From: Sinotaia quadrata
Taxonomy: Eukaryota; Mollusca; Gastropoda; Architaenioglossa; Viviparidae
Direction of reading: 5' to 3'
DNA: 64,000 nucleotides
NCBI GenBank assembly: GCA_028829895.1
Contig: CM054184.1
Location: forward strand, 52,101,201 to 52,165,200
Positions within the stretch are counted from its first letter, which is position 1. Every line of letters begins with the position of its first letter. The notes under the pieces are model-generated. The model did not search any database, was not told where the DNA came from, and worked only from the letters and a program-made list of their open reading frames with translations. Position numbers and translations under genes: made by a program. Positions 44,960 to 56,300 of this stretch are shown piece by piece.

Positions 44960-45545
44960 CTGACATTTCACACATAGTACCAGTTTTTCGAGTGATATTT
45001 TACACATAGTACCAGTTTTGCGATTGATATTTTACACATAGTACCAGTTTTGCGAGTGATACTTTACACATAGTACTAGTTTTTCGAGTGATATTTTGCA
45101 CATAGTACCAGTTTTACGAGACACATAGTACCAGTTTTACAAGTAATATTTTATACATAGTACCAGTTTTACGAGTGATATTTTGCACATAGTACCAGTT
45201 TTACGAGTGGTATTTTACACATAGTACCAGTTTTACGAGTGGTATTTTACACATAGTACCAGTTTTTCGAGTGATATTTTACACATATTACCAGTTTTAC
45301 GAGTGATATTTTACACATAGTACCAGTTTTTCGAGTGATATTTTGCACATAGTACCAGTTTTACGAGTGGTATTTTACACATAGTACCAGTTTTACGAGT
45401 GGTATTTTACACATAGTACCAGTTTTACGAGTGGTATTTTACACATAGTACCAGTTTTTCGAGTGATATTTTACACATATTACCAGTTTTACGAGTGATA
45501 TTTTACACATAGTACCAGTTTTTCGAGTGATATTTTACAACAGAA
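44960..45545. repeat. ~32 bp minisatellite, intergenic
   Basis: About eighteen units with ACACATAGTACCAGTTTTAC and GAGTGATATTTT. A higher-order duplication of about 180 bp is visible, since the subtype order repeats. Confidence 0.94.
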
Positions 45546-46090
45546 CAAAAATTAGTCTTAGCCTTCAGGGTGCTGACTGTTCACATATACTAACTTTTTC
45601 TGCCAGTTTAAAGATCTATATTCATACTTGTCCACAGTCTTAATGACCTATAAAGATATATGTCAACAGATTTAATTCTCTATACTAAGACATGTCAACA
45701 GTTTAAAAGAGTTACACTGACGTAATGCAATTGTCGTCAGAAATGCCAGTTTTATTTTCTCTTTTCATCGAATCTAACTTCAATTTCAATTTCAAATCAA
45801 ATTTGTTGTGTACTTATACCATTATTAAATCATCTCTAACAATTCTAAACATATCGATCAGTTTCTTTTGCCTCTATCGTTCATATACCCAGTCGTAAAA
45901 GAAAAGATTTTTTTTCTAGACCAACCTCCTGCTCTCCTGTCTGATCGCTGATTCAGGGAGATTTTATGTGTACTGTTCCAGTGACCCATATATCTTAGAA
46001 ACTCTTTCTATTGTTAACTTAGAACAATCTATCTGCGTGCAAACCCACAGACACAGATGCATATCAGATTGGAATGCGTACAGATCTGAT
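45546..46090. other. Intergenic, nothing recognised
   Basis: Unique AT-rich sequence. An unsupported 70-codon plus-strand frame begins at 45968. Confidence 0.4.
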
Positions 46091-46094
46091 GATG

Positions 46095-46315
46095 GCAATC
46101 TGATGTCGACACTGTCTCTCAGTCTGACGTCAGACCACTTTAGAGTCGTATGTCATCTTGATCTGTCTCTCACAGCCTGACGTCAGACCACTTTAGAGTC
46201 GTATGTCATCTTGATCTGTCTCTCACAGCCTGACGTCAGACCACTTTAGAGTCGTATGTCATCTTGATCTGTCTCTCACAGCCTGACGTCAGACTACTTT
46301 AGAATCGTATGTCTC
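46095..46315. repeat. 53 bp array with a CRE in every unit
   Basis: Four units with CCTGACGTCAGACCACTTTA and GAGTCGTATGTCATCTTGAT. Perfect TGACGTCA palindromes lie at 46125, 46178, 46231 and 46284, 53 bp apart. Confidence 0.92.
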
Positions 46316-46710
46316 ATGTATGAGACGAATGGAGGGGGGGGGGCTATGTCTATTTGTTTAGTTGTTTATAGTGTTACTTGTTTATTTCTCTTTTTAAAGC
46401 TCAAGATGCTAATTGATTTTGGATTACTGGACTTTGGTGGGTTAATATGGCGTGTGGGTAGGTGATTTTATTTTAAAGTTTGTCTGCTATTTTATTTTAA
46501 CTGGTTAAAGTTTGAGTATTTTGGTAGGTCCTCCCAATCATTACTCTAGGTGGTTAGCCCTGGGACTTTGGGAAGCCCTGAATAGTAATGGAGTGTAGTC
46601 CACGCCTGTAGGGCACAGACCGAAAGTAAAAGGAAGAGACCTAGTTGCATTGGGTAGGATCGAAAAATATGTACATTCACGTGAGATTTCACATTCCTCT
46701 TAATCCTTTA
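46316..46710. other. Intergenic, unresolved
   Basis: A G-run (46334-46343) and unique sequence. CATTACT and AGTAATG at about 46540-46587 could close a small stem, but no known RNA family is recognised. Confidence 0.3.
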
Positions 46711-46887
46711 TGTTCATCGATAAATGCGCGCCGACAAAATCGCGATGGACAAAAGCGCGACGACGCGTTCTGTCCCTAACTCTAACCCTAACCCCTAATC
46801 ATAACCCTAATCCTAACATAACCCTAACATAACCCTAAACCTAACCCTATCGCGTATTTGTCGGGGCGCGCATTTGACGGGTCACCA
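46711..46887. mobile_element. CG-rich TIR element with telomere-like core, copy 2
   Basis: The left end has GCGCGCCGACAAAATCGCGA and GGACAAAAGCGCGACGAC. The right end has CGCGTATTTGTCGG and GCGCGCATTTGACGGGTCACC. Between them (46777-46853) lie degenerate CCCTAA/CCTAACATAA repeats. The right end is the inverse of the left end of the 33017 element. This appears to be a minimal or deleted family member. Confidence 0.65.
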
Positions 46888-47034
46888 CATTGGACACACC
46901 CACACATTAAAAGGTTTATGATATCACCAAAAGAAAAAATGTTCATTTTCGTTTATAACCCGAAACTAGCTCCCAATTCATATCCGGGTGAGTTCCTGAA
47001 TGGATGGCAGATTGACAGCATCGGTTTTGATGGT

Positions 47035-47255
47035 GGTAGGGATGAATAGGGTGGTACAAGTTAGGCTTGGGTTTTCCTTTGGGTGGTACAAGTTAGGCTT
47101 GGGTTGTCATTTGGGTGGTACAAGTTAGGCTTGGGTTGTCCTTTGGGTGGTACAAGTTAGGCTTGGGTTGTCCTCTGGGTGGTACAAGTTAGGCTTGGGT
47201 TGTCCTCTGGGTGGTACAAGTTAGGCTTGGGTTGTCCTTTGGGTGGGATTTCCAC
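47035..47255. repeat. 32 bp minisatellite, intergenic
   Basis: Six units with GGGTGGTACAAGTTAGGCTT and GGGTTGTCCTTT. Confidence 0.95.
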
Positions 47256-48290
47256 TGGAATCGCGGCACCCCTCGCGGCTAAATTGTAAGCTGTATATCT
47301 AATGAGGGCTCAAAAACCCACTGTACACTTTAGTCTGATGGAGAACGGTTATGTTTTGAAAGTTGCGACCTTGGGGGTGGGGTAGAGTGCAGGAGAGAGT
47401 GAGATTTGCCCATCATATTTGCCGTATTTGGTGGTGGTATGTTTTTCCTAATACAAGACCATATCAGCCATCTCTGTATACTTTGATCCAGTCCAAGAAG
47501 TCAACCTCTAGATAATGTAGAAACATATTTTTAATGAGGTAGGGGAAGTCGATTTTGTTAAATTTTCTAGAGATCTTTTGTTTGCAGTGGTTTACGTTAC
47601 TATATCAGTTTGTGTGGGTATGGTTCGAGCGTTAGTTTTCCCCGCCCCCCGTCATTGTTTCTAATCTTCTCTGATGTTTATAATGGTTCAGGTTGTTTGG
47701 GCCTTGATTATTTTGTCTGGGTGGTCATTGTCTGTAGTATTAGGTAGGACCTGATTGATCTTTCAATCATAAGTATCTGGAAAGGTTTTGTCCACTAGTC
47801 CACTATCAGCTATAACATTAATGTTGGATGTTGACTGGGGCACCCGTAAGGCGATTTTTACGACTTTCGCCTAAGTGGATAGGAGCCTGTTCAATGGGGG
47901 GGATTTTTATTTGTCATTTAGTTTGAGAGTTTATGGCTTGCGGTTTTATTGCTTGATGGTTTAATGCCATTATCTGTCATTTAGTTTGAGAGTTTATGGC
48001 TTGCAGTTTTATTGCTTGATGGTTTAATGCCATTATTTGTGGTTATGTTATCTAGGCCATGTTGTATCTGGGGCATGCCTTTGATTTAAGATATTTTGGC
48101 TATTTTTTCTGTAAGTAACATTGTCCCACATGTCATATATGTCATATATATTTTGGCTATTTTTTCTGTAAGTAACATTGTCCCACATGTCATAATATGT
48201 CATCTGCAACTATACCTGGGTGTTGTGATCCCCGATGACATTGTGTTAGTCGGGCTACCATTTTGACGTAATACATTCTAATGATATCCT
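47256..48290. other. Intergenic with two short duplications
   Basis: Mostly unique. A ~70 bp direct pair lies at 47915-48040 (GTCATTTAGTTTGAGAGTTT) and another at 48090-48200 (TTTGGCTATTTTTTCTGTAA, ACATTGTCCCACATGTCAT). No gene recognised. Confidence 0.5.
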
Positions 48291-48294
48291 CCCT

Positions 48295-48560
48295 TGTGGG
48301 ACACCATTATCACGTAAAGCAGTATACTGTTGGGACACCATCCAAAAGTAAAGTAGTGTACTGTTGGGACACCATTAAAAAGTAAAGTAGTGTACTGTTG
48401 GGACACCATTAAAAAGTAAAGTAGTGTACTGTTGGGACACCATTAAAAAGTAAAGTAGTGTACTGTTGGGACACCATTAAAAAGTAAAGTACTGTTGGGA
48501 CACCATTAAAAAGTAAAGTAGTGTACTGTTGGGACACCATTATCATGTAAACAATGCACT
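48295..48560. repeat. 34 bp minisatellite, intergenic
   Basis: Seven units with GTACTGTTGGGACACCATTA and AAAAGTAAAGTAGT. Confidence 0.94.
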
Positions 48561-49404
48561 GTTACACCCTTGTGTGGCACCATTTTGTAGTGACTGAAGT
48601 ATATTCGAACATATCTCGTCTGCAACCAAACATTAGTACATAATAATCTTTTATAAAGTGAAAATCAAATACATTGAACTTTGTAAAGTTTTAGTAGAAT
48701 TTATTAAACTTCATACAATAAATAAAATATTTCAGTGAATGCGCATTAATACATAATACGAAAATAAATTATGACCGGCTAAGAGTCCATAACCAGGACG
48801 AAAACAATAATGCAGCGGGTTATTAAGGTACCCAGTAACTGTAAGATATCTGAGGGGAAGTAACATTCAATATTATATGACAGGTGAATACAGCCAGTCC
48901 AACATTCACATTTAACACACACGTGATTAATCACACCACATTCATTTCACAGTTAATCATAGCACTTTTATTTCCATTTTCTAATGTTGACTTCAAGACT
49001 TTCAAATAGAACCAACGACAGTTGCTGGACAAAACATATAGCATTAATTATATATATTGAATAAATTAGGCATTGCATTTGTCATATATTGAATTAGTTA
49101 GGCATTGCATTAATTATATATTGCACTACTTAGGAAATGCATTCTTTATATATTGAATTAGTTAGGTATTGCATTCGTCAGGTACTACATTTTCTAGAAA
49201 TAAAATAACTCAGAATTGTATGGGACGCAAATTGCTTATTTCGGATTTAATATCAAGAATAATAATACTTTTTAATGTTTTTTAGTTCAGTCACTAACTG
49301 CGTAGTTTCAACAACGAAAATCGCCTCAATGAAATAATTACATTTTCATTATTATAACAAGTGGTAATGTCCTCGAAACTAATGTGTAATGGTTAACACT
49401 GTCC
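48561..49404. other. 3' flank of gene B
   Basis: AT-rich DNA that should include the B 3' UTR. A degenerate ~30 bp repeat with TTAGGCATTGCATT and ATATATTGAA lies at 49030-49190. Several AATAAA matches exist but none can be singled out. Confidence 0.4.
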
Positions 49405-49504
49405 TCAGTAATACGTACAACGCTTGGGTGGCGCCATTTTGGAAGGTGCTTTGCAATTAAACGCCGCGCTGAATTCTGGGAGTTCACTTAGCGCGACATT
49501 TACC
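49405..49504 (-). CDS. Gene B exon 14 (C-terminus, stop)
   Basis: Protein identical to A exon 14 (VNVALSELPEFSAAFNC, KMAPPKRCTYY, TGA). Four base differences from A, all silent. Acceptor TTACAG. The split codon with exon 13 reads Gln rather than the Arg of A. Confidence 0.93.
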
Positions 49505-50356
49505 CTGTAACATGAGTATTTTTTAAAACCTTAATATTAACGTCTAAACTTCTATAATTTTGTGAATTTCAAGTAATCAAAACTAAACTTCTATAATTTT
49601 GTGAATATATAACTGAAGAGCGTAGAGTTATCTACTCCTCCATTCCAAGTAATAAAAACTAAACTACTATAATTTTGTGAATATATAACTGAAGAGTCTA
49701 GAGTTATCTACTCCTCCATTTCAAGTAATCAAAACTAAACTACTATAATTTTGTGAATATATAACTGAAGAGCCTGGAGTTATCTACTCCTTCATTTCCA
49801 ATTAATCAAAACTAAACTACTATAATTTTGTGAATATATAACTGAAGAGCCTAGAGTTATCTCTCCTCCATTCCAAGTATCAAAACTAAACTACTATAAT
49901 TTTGTGAATATATAACTGAAGAGTCTAGAGTTATCTACTCTTCCATTTCAAGTAATCAAAACTAAACTATTATAATTTTGTGAATATATAACTGAAGAGC
50001 CTAGAGTTATCTACTCCTCCATTTCCAATTAATCAAAACTAAACTATATAATTTTGTGAATATATAACTGAAGAGTCTAGAGTTATCTACTCCTCCATTT
50101 CAAGTAATCAAAACTAAACTACTATAATTTTGTGAATATATCACTGAAGAGTCTAGAGTTATCTACTCCTCCATTTCAAGTAATCAAAACTAAACTACTA
50201 TAATTTTGTGAATATATAACTGAAGAGCCTAGAATTATCTGGATAGATAAATAAAGAACGTAAAATTATCTAACTACGTAAAGAAGAGCTATAGAATTAT
50301 CTAAATATTTAATTGAAGAGCCTTCATCTATCTATCTATTTATCTATCTATCTATA

Positions 50357-50394
<38 letters not shown>

Positions 50395-53300
50395 CTTATC
50401 TATCTATATAATCTCTCTCTCTCTATATATATATATAAAATTGATGTCTTGAGTTTTCTAATATATAAAAGTAGAGCTAGAATTATCTAATATATAAATG
50501 AAGAGCTAGAATTATCTAATATATAAATGAAGAGCTAGAATTATCTAATCTATAAATGAAGAGCTAGAATTAGCCAATATATAAATGAAGAGCTAGAATT
50601 ATCTAATATATAAATGAAGAGCTAGAATTATCTAATATATAAATGAAGAGCTAGAATTAGCCAATATATAAATGAAGAGCTAGAATTATCTAATATATAA
50701 ATGAAGAGCTAGAATTAGCCAATATATAAATGAAGAGCTAGAATTAGCCAATATATAAATGAAGAGCTAGAATTAGCCAATATATAAATGAAGAGCTAGA
50801 ATTATCTAATATATAAATGAAGAGCTAGAATTATCTAATATATAAATGAAGAGCTAGAATTAGCCAATATATAAATGAAGAGCTAGAATTATCTAATATA
50901 TAAATGAAAAGCTAAATTACCTAAATATGTAAATGAAGAGCTAGAATTATCTGAATATATAGATTTCGAACTAGTTTAAACTTCTTTACAAATCATAATT
51001 ATAATTGTTCCTTTTCAATTGTAGGGTCTTTCTATAATTCCGGTTGTAATGTCTTAGCTAGTATTATCATTTGTAACAAACCACGTCATACGTAATGTAT
51101 TATCATTTGTAACAAACCATGTCATACGTAATGTATTATCATTTGTAACAAACCACGTCATACGTAATGTATTATCATTTGTAACAAACCATGTCATACG
51201 TAATGTATTATCATTTGTAACAAACCACGTCATACGTAATGTATTATCATTTGTAACAAGCCATGCATGTCGTACGTAATGTATTATCATTTGTAACAAG
51301 CCATGCATGTCGTACGTAATGTATTATCATTTGTAACAAGCCATGCATGTCGTACGTAATGTATTATCATTTGTAACAAGCCATGTCGTACGTAATGTAT
51401 TATCATTTTTAACAAGCCATGTCGTACGTAATGTATTATCATTTGTAACAAGCCATGTCGTACGTAATGTATTATCATTTGTAACAAGCCATGCATGTCG
51501 TACGTAATGTATTATCATTTGTAACAAGCCATGTCGTACGTAATGTATTATCATTTTTAACAAGCCATGTCGTACGTAATGTATTATCATTTGTAACAAG
51601 CCATGTCGTACGTAATGTATTATCATTTGTAACAAGCCATGCATGTCGTACGTAATGTATTATCATTTGTAACAAGCCATGTCGTACGTAATGTATTATC
51701 ATTTGTAACAAGCCATGTCGTACGTAATGTATTATCCAGTTTGTCCATCTTCAATAAAATTATCCTTACTGTAATTTCCTAACTAGTTTTATTATCTTTA
51801 GCACAATAATCTTTACTATATTCGTTTTACGACCTTTAACAAAATCATCCTTTCGAGATTTACTATCTTTAGCAAAAGAATTTTAACTATAGATTCTTAA
51901 CCGGTTTTACCATCTTTAGCAAAACAATTCATTTGCAGTTTCTCAAATTATTTTACCATCGGTAACACTATTCTTAATCAGTTTAACCAGTTTTAACATC
52001 TTTAATGCAATTCTTACTGTGGATTCTTATCTAGTTTTACCATCTTTAACACAACAATTCTTACTGTGTTATCTTAGTCAGTTTTACCATCTTTAACACA
52101 ACAATTCTTACTGTGTTATCTTAGCCAGTTTTACCATCTTTAACACAACAATTCTTACTGTGTTATCTTAGCCAGTTTTACCATCTTTAACACAACAATT
52201 CTTACTGTGTTCTTAGCCAGTTTTACCATCTTTAACACAATAATTCTTACTGTGTAGCTTCGTTTGCTCTGCCGGACGAGACCATCACGAAGTCATAACG
52301 TGGATCTCGGTTGTAGCAATACGTCTGGGGAAATAAATAAAACATCATTTACGTAATTGTGTGAACAGCAGAGAGGAACTCAATAAGTACTGTATTAATA
52401 AAGTATTGAATGTTAGTAACTTTCTCTCTATTCTTCACTGAATTTTATTCCATATTTACGCCGAAACATTCTTTAATCCCGTCATGACACTGAAGTGTAC
52501 CTTTATCCCGTCTTAAAATTAAAGCAGTCTTTTAATTTCTCGTTAAATTTAAAACATTCGTCGATCCCGTCTTTATATTGAAACATTCTGCAATGTTTAT
52601 CTGATGCTGTTCTTGCGAAATTATTAACTTGCATGATGATAATTTTTACCTGAAGACATTCATATAACTACCTGCGTGGTGACATGTCTTACCTGATAAC
52701 GTTCGTATAACTGGATGCATTATGGTAATTCTTACTTGAAGATATTCGTATAAGAACAAGCATTAGGATAATTCTTACCTGCGCATTCCCAAGAAAAAAC
52801 ATCTGATCAGGGGTAAATTGGCCTGGTGGGGCTGGGTCTTGACCTTTGGCTTGTTGCCAGTTTTTGAATGCCTGAAAGTCAATCAAGCATTATTACAGTG
52901 TCAATTTAGATTTTGAACATTTGAATGTTTTTCAACCTTTCTTAAAGTGTTAATTAAAATCATTTATTTCTTTAAAGTTTTCCCACCATTGTCAAAGTGT
53001 TAATATAAATAATTTAGTTCTATTACAACCTGACACCAATCAACCATTGTAAATAGATTTAAGTAGATATTTAGTTCTTGTATGGTTGAAAGTCAACAAG
53101 TCAGTGCGATAGTGTTACTGCAAATGAATCCGCTGTCATATACAATAATGTCACTAAGACATTATTATCATTATTAACAGAAACATGCAATGGTACTCCA
53201 GAAGGTCCCGAAGTAACATTTAGCTGTATGAAATACTAATGGTACTCCAGAAGGTCCCGAAATAACATTTAGCTGTATGAAATACTAATGGTACTCCAGA

Positions 53301-56300
53301 AAGTCCCGAAGTAACATTTAGCTGTATGAAATACTAATGGTACTCCAGAAAGTCCCGAAGTAATATTTAGCTGTATGAAATACTAATGGTAGTAGTTATC
53401 TGAAAGACATAATAATGGCAATACCTAAATGTATGACACGTTACAGTAGTAATTTGCTTTACGACACATTAATGGACGTAGTACTTCGTTGTATGACATA
53501 TAAGGATAAAAGTTATATAATACATTAATGGCAGTCGTGAGCTGCTAGACATAATGGTATTCCTTCGCTGTAAAAAAACACAACTTACATTGTAAGCTAT
53601 CCGTATACCCGTGGTAATAGCAATTGCCTCCCCTGCGTACGTTTTTCCATTGACAGCAACCTACAGTGAATCAAACTGAATTAAAATATTTTACAGAGTT
53701 GAAGCAATATTATTTTATAAACAAGAAACAAAATAACCAGTATCTTTCTATATTTACATCACTCACATAAAAAATGTTTTTAACCAGAAACTTTTGATGT
53801 TCATCTACACCTCTAATTGTATGTACACCTATTGCACATTTATGTTCAAGTGATGTGTTTCTTGCCCTTTTTCTACCTAGCCAAGTATGACGTATTAGTT
53901 GTTACAAAGATTGATAAGTATTTTTTTCTAACCCTCATTAAAGATAGCTACTGACTTTTACAAAAGTATATATGTATCCTATTTTAGCCCCAATTAATGT
54001 CACATATATTGACTCTTTCAATGATACATATGTATCACAAGGTAAAACATTTTCATGAATTTTCGTATGATACACTGACACCCAAACAGCACGTAACGTG
54101 AGTTGAAAGCACTCCTGACAGACAAGCAAAGAAATAAAACAACATTGTCCAGAGTGTATGTACCCAAGATTAAGCTGGCCCACAGTAAACAATTCCCAGT
54201 CAGTGTCATTCCAAAGTATATGTACCCAAGATTAAGTATACAACTCCCAGTATAGGCATTTTTTTTAAATCTTAAAACTCCTCTTTGAGCTAGATTGATT
54301 GGGTGTTATTTTTAAAGGAATAATGAAAGCGAGCACTGTCTATGTGAAGTGCCATACAGAGTTTAAAGGAATAATGAAAGCGAGCACTGTCTATGTGAAA
54401 TGCCATACAGAGTTTAAAGGAATAATGAAAGCGAGCACTGTCTATGTGAAGTGCCATACAGAGTTTAAAGGAATAATGAAAGCGAGCACTGTCTATGTGA
54501 AGTGCCATACAGAGTTTAAAGTGGTCATACAATTTGTCTGTTTCAATTATTTTTCCTAGTACTCCAAAAATATATGAAGTGATATTGAACTGTTTAGAAC
54601 TGAAATTGGAGTTATGGGAAAATACCTTAGTGAAGAGAAATCTTGTATCTCGTTTTGAAACATTGGTCCAGAGCGGGTGTTGGAAAGAGACCCCGCCTAC
54701 GCACACGTGCGTGGATAAAACTGTCGTGAAAGAACTTGCAGCGCTTTTGAAGAATTTTTGAAGTTCTTTGTTTTTGTTTTTGTTTTTTTTTTTGGGGGGA
54801 AGACCTTTGTTCTTCATGATTCTAGTCTGCTGTGACTTGTGGGCCTTGTTTTTACTTTGCAAACATTCTGCGTGTGTCTCACCATCACCACCACCACCAC
54901 CCATCTCCCGAAATCTATTAATTATTCATCTCACACAGCGTGGGCACGTTAACGACACGCACAGCCAGTGATGGCTAAAAGGTCACGTGATTCTTCTCTT
55001 TTCATAACCTGACTGATCGTTCGTTCATTCCCTCAGATGTGTACGTCTGTGTCGTTATAACGTCGTCATTTTTAGAAAACTGTTCCTTTTTAAGCCTACG
55101 AAAAGCTAGACATGAGAAAGCCTTATGAGGCATGAGACACTGATGGACAGCCAAATATATTCTTGTTTGTATGAGACACTGATGGACAGCCAATTATATT
55201 CTTGTTTGTATGAGACACTGATGGACAGCCAATTATATTCTTGTTTGTATGTTTTTTTTGTATGTCCTCATTGTATACGGTCATCATTGCATACGTCATT
55301 ATTTGTATTTGATGGAAGTTCTTGCTATAATAAGTATATAATGTGCATTTATTAATTTGTTAATAAATTCTATTTCGTTATTTGTCAACAACCTCTGCAT
55401 GTGTTATACTGTGACTGGGTTAAAAGACTAGAGTGTCTTAGTAATTGATACGTTGGGTGGTATTGCCCTTTTTGGAGGAGGAAGGGGTATTCACTACTCT
55501 GTGTGGAAATATGCCAGGTCAGGGTTATTCTTCAGTGTTCATAAAAATACTAGGAATTTACTCTGCGGACAGTGCAAGGGGTACTCTTCCAGTCCCTCAC
55601 CCGCAAGCTGTGAGTGTGGAGATGATATTTTTCTCGTGATTAAAAGAGGCCCTCTCGGCGATAGTGTAAAAACTCCTGTTGCAGTTGATAAGTAGGATGC
55701 GTCTGAGTTTAAATGGCGGCACACCCCCGTGCTTCTGTGACGTCATCAAAGCACAATAGCGAGAATAAACCTTTGATAGCTGTAAATGTGCATTCACTAA
55801 TAAAACACTTGGATCAGTTTTATGCACGGAATAATGCGGCATGACGTCATGCGACTAACTTGTCAAGAAACACGTCACATGAAAATAAAATGTGCGGCAT
55901 GACGTCATCAGTCAGCATCTATTTCGGACTTTATATAAGTAAAAATGAAATTTTTTTAACAGTCTTATCTAATCGTATTTTAATGGAACCTAAAAGGTCC
56001 TCTCGTTCTTTTGGTTATTTCTCTCTTGAGTGTGGTTATGAGGATAATCATGATTGGATTCCGATTTTCATTAGTACAAGATACTTTATTACTCTAGAGT
56101 TTAGCTGATGCCCATTGTTTGAAAATGTTATATTTACGGTATTTGCTATGCATACACATCACATTTGGAATACACACGGTTCTTTGTTCGCCGTTGTACA
56201 TGACGTAAGGACCTTGTGTGACATTGTTGTACAGGTCAACCACGCACTGCCGCACTGCGTTGTAGTTGTTGATGGTGTCGTTAGACCACCATCCATTTTG

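Noticed and set aside
46540..46590. Possible structured RNA from CATTACT/AGTAATG pairing
   Set aside because: The stem is short, no family features or boxes are visible, and AT-rich DNA yields such stems often.
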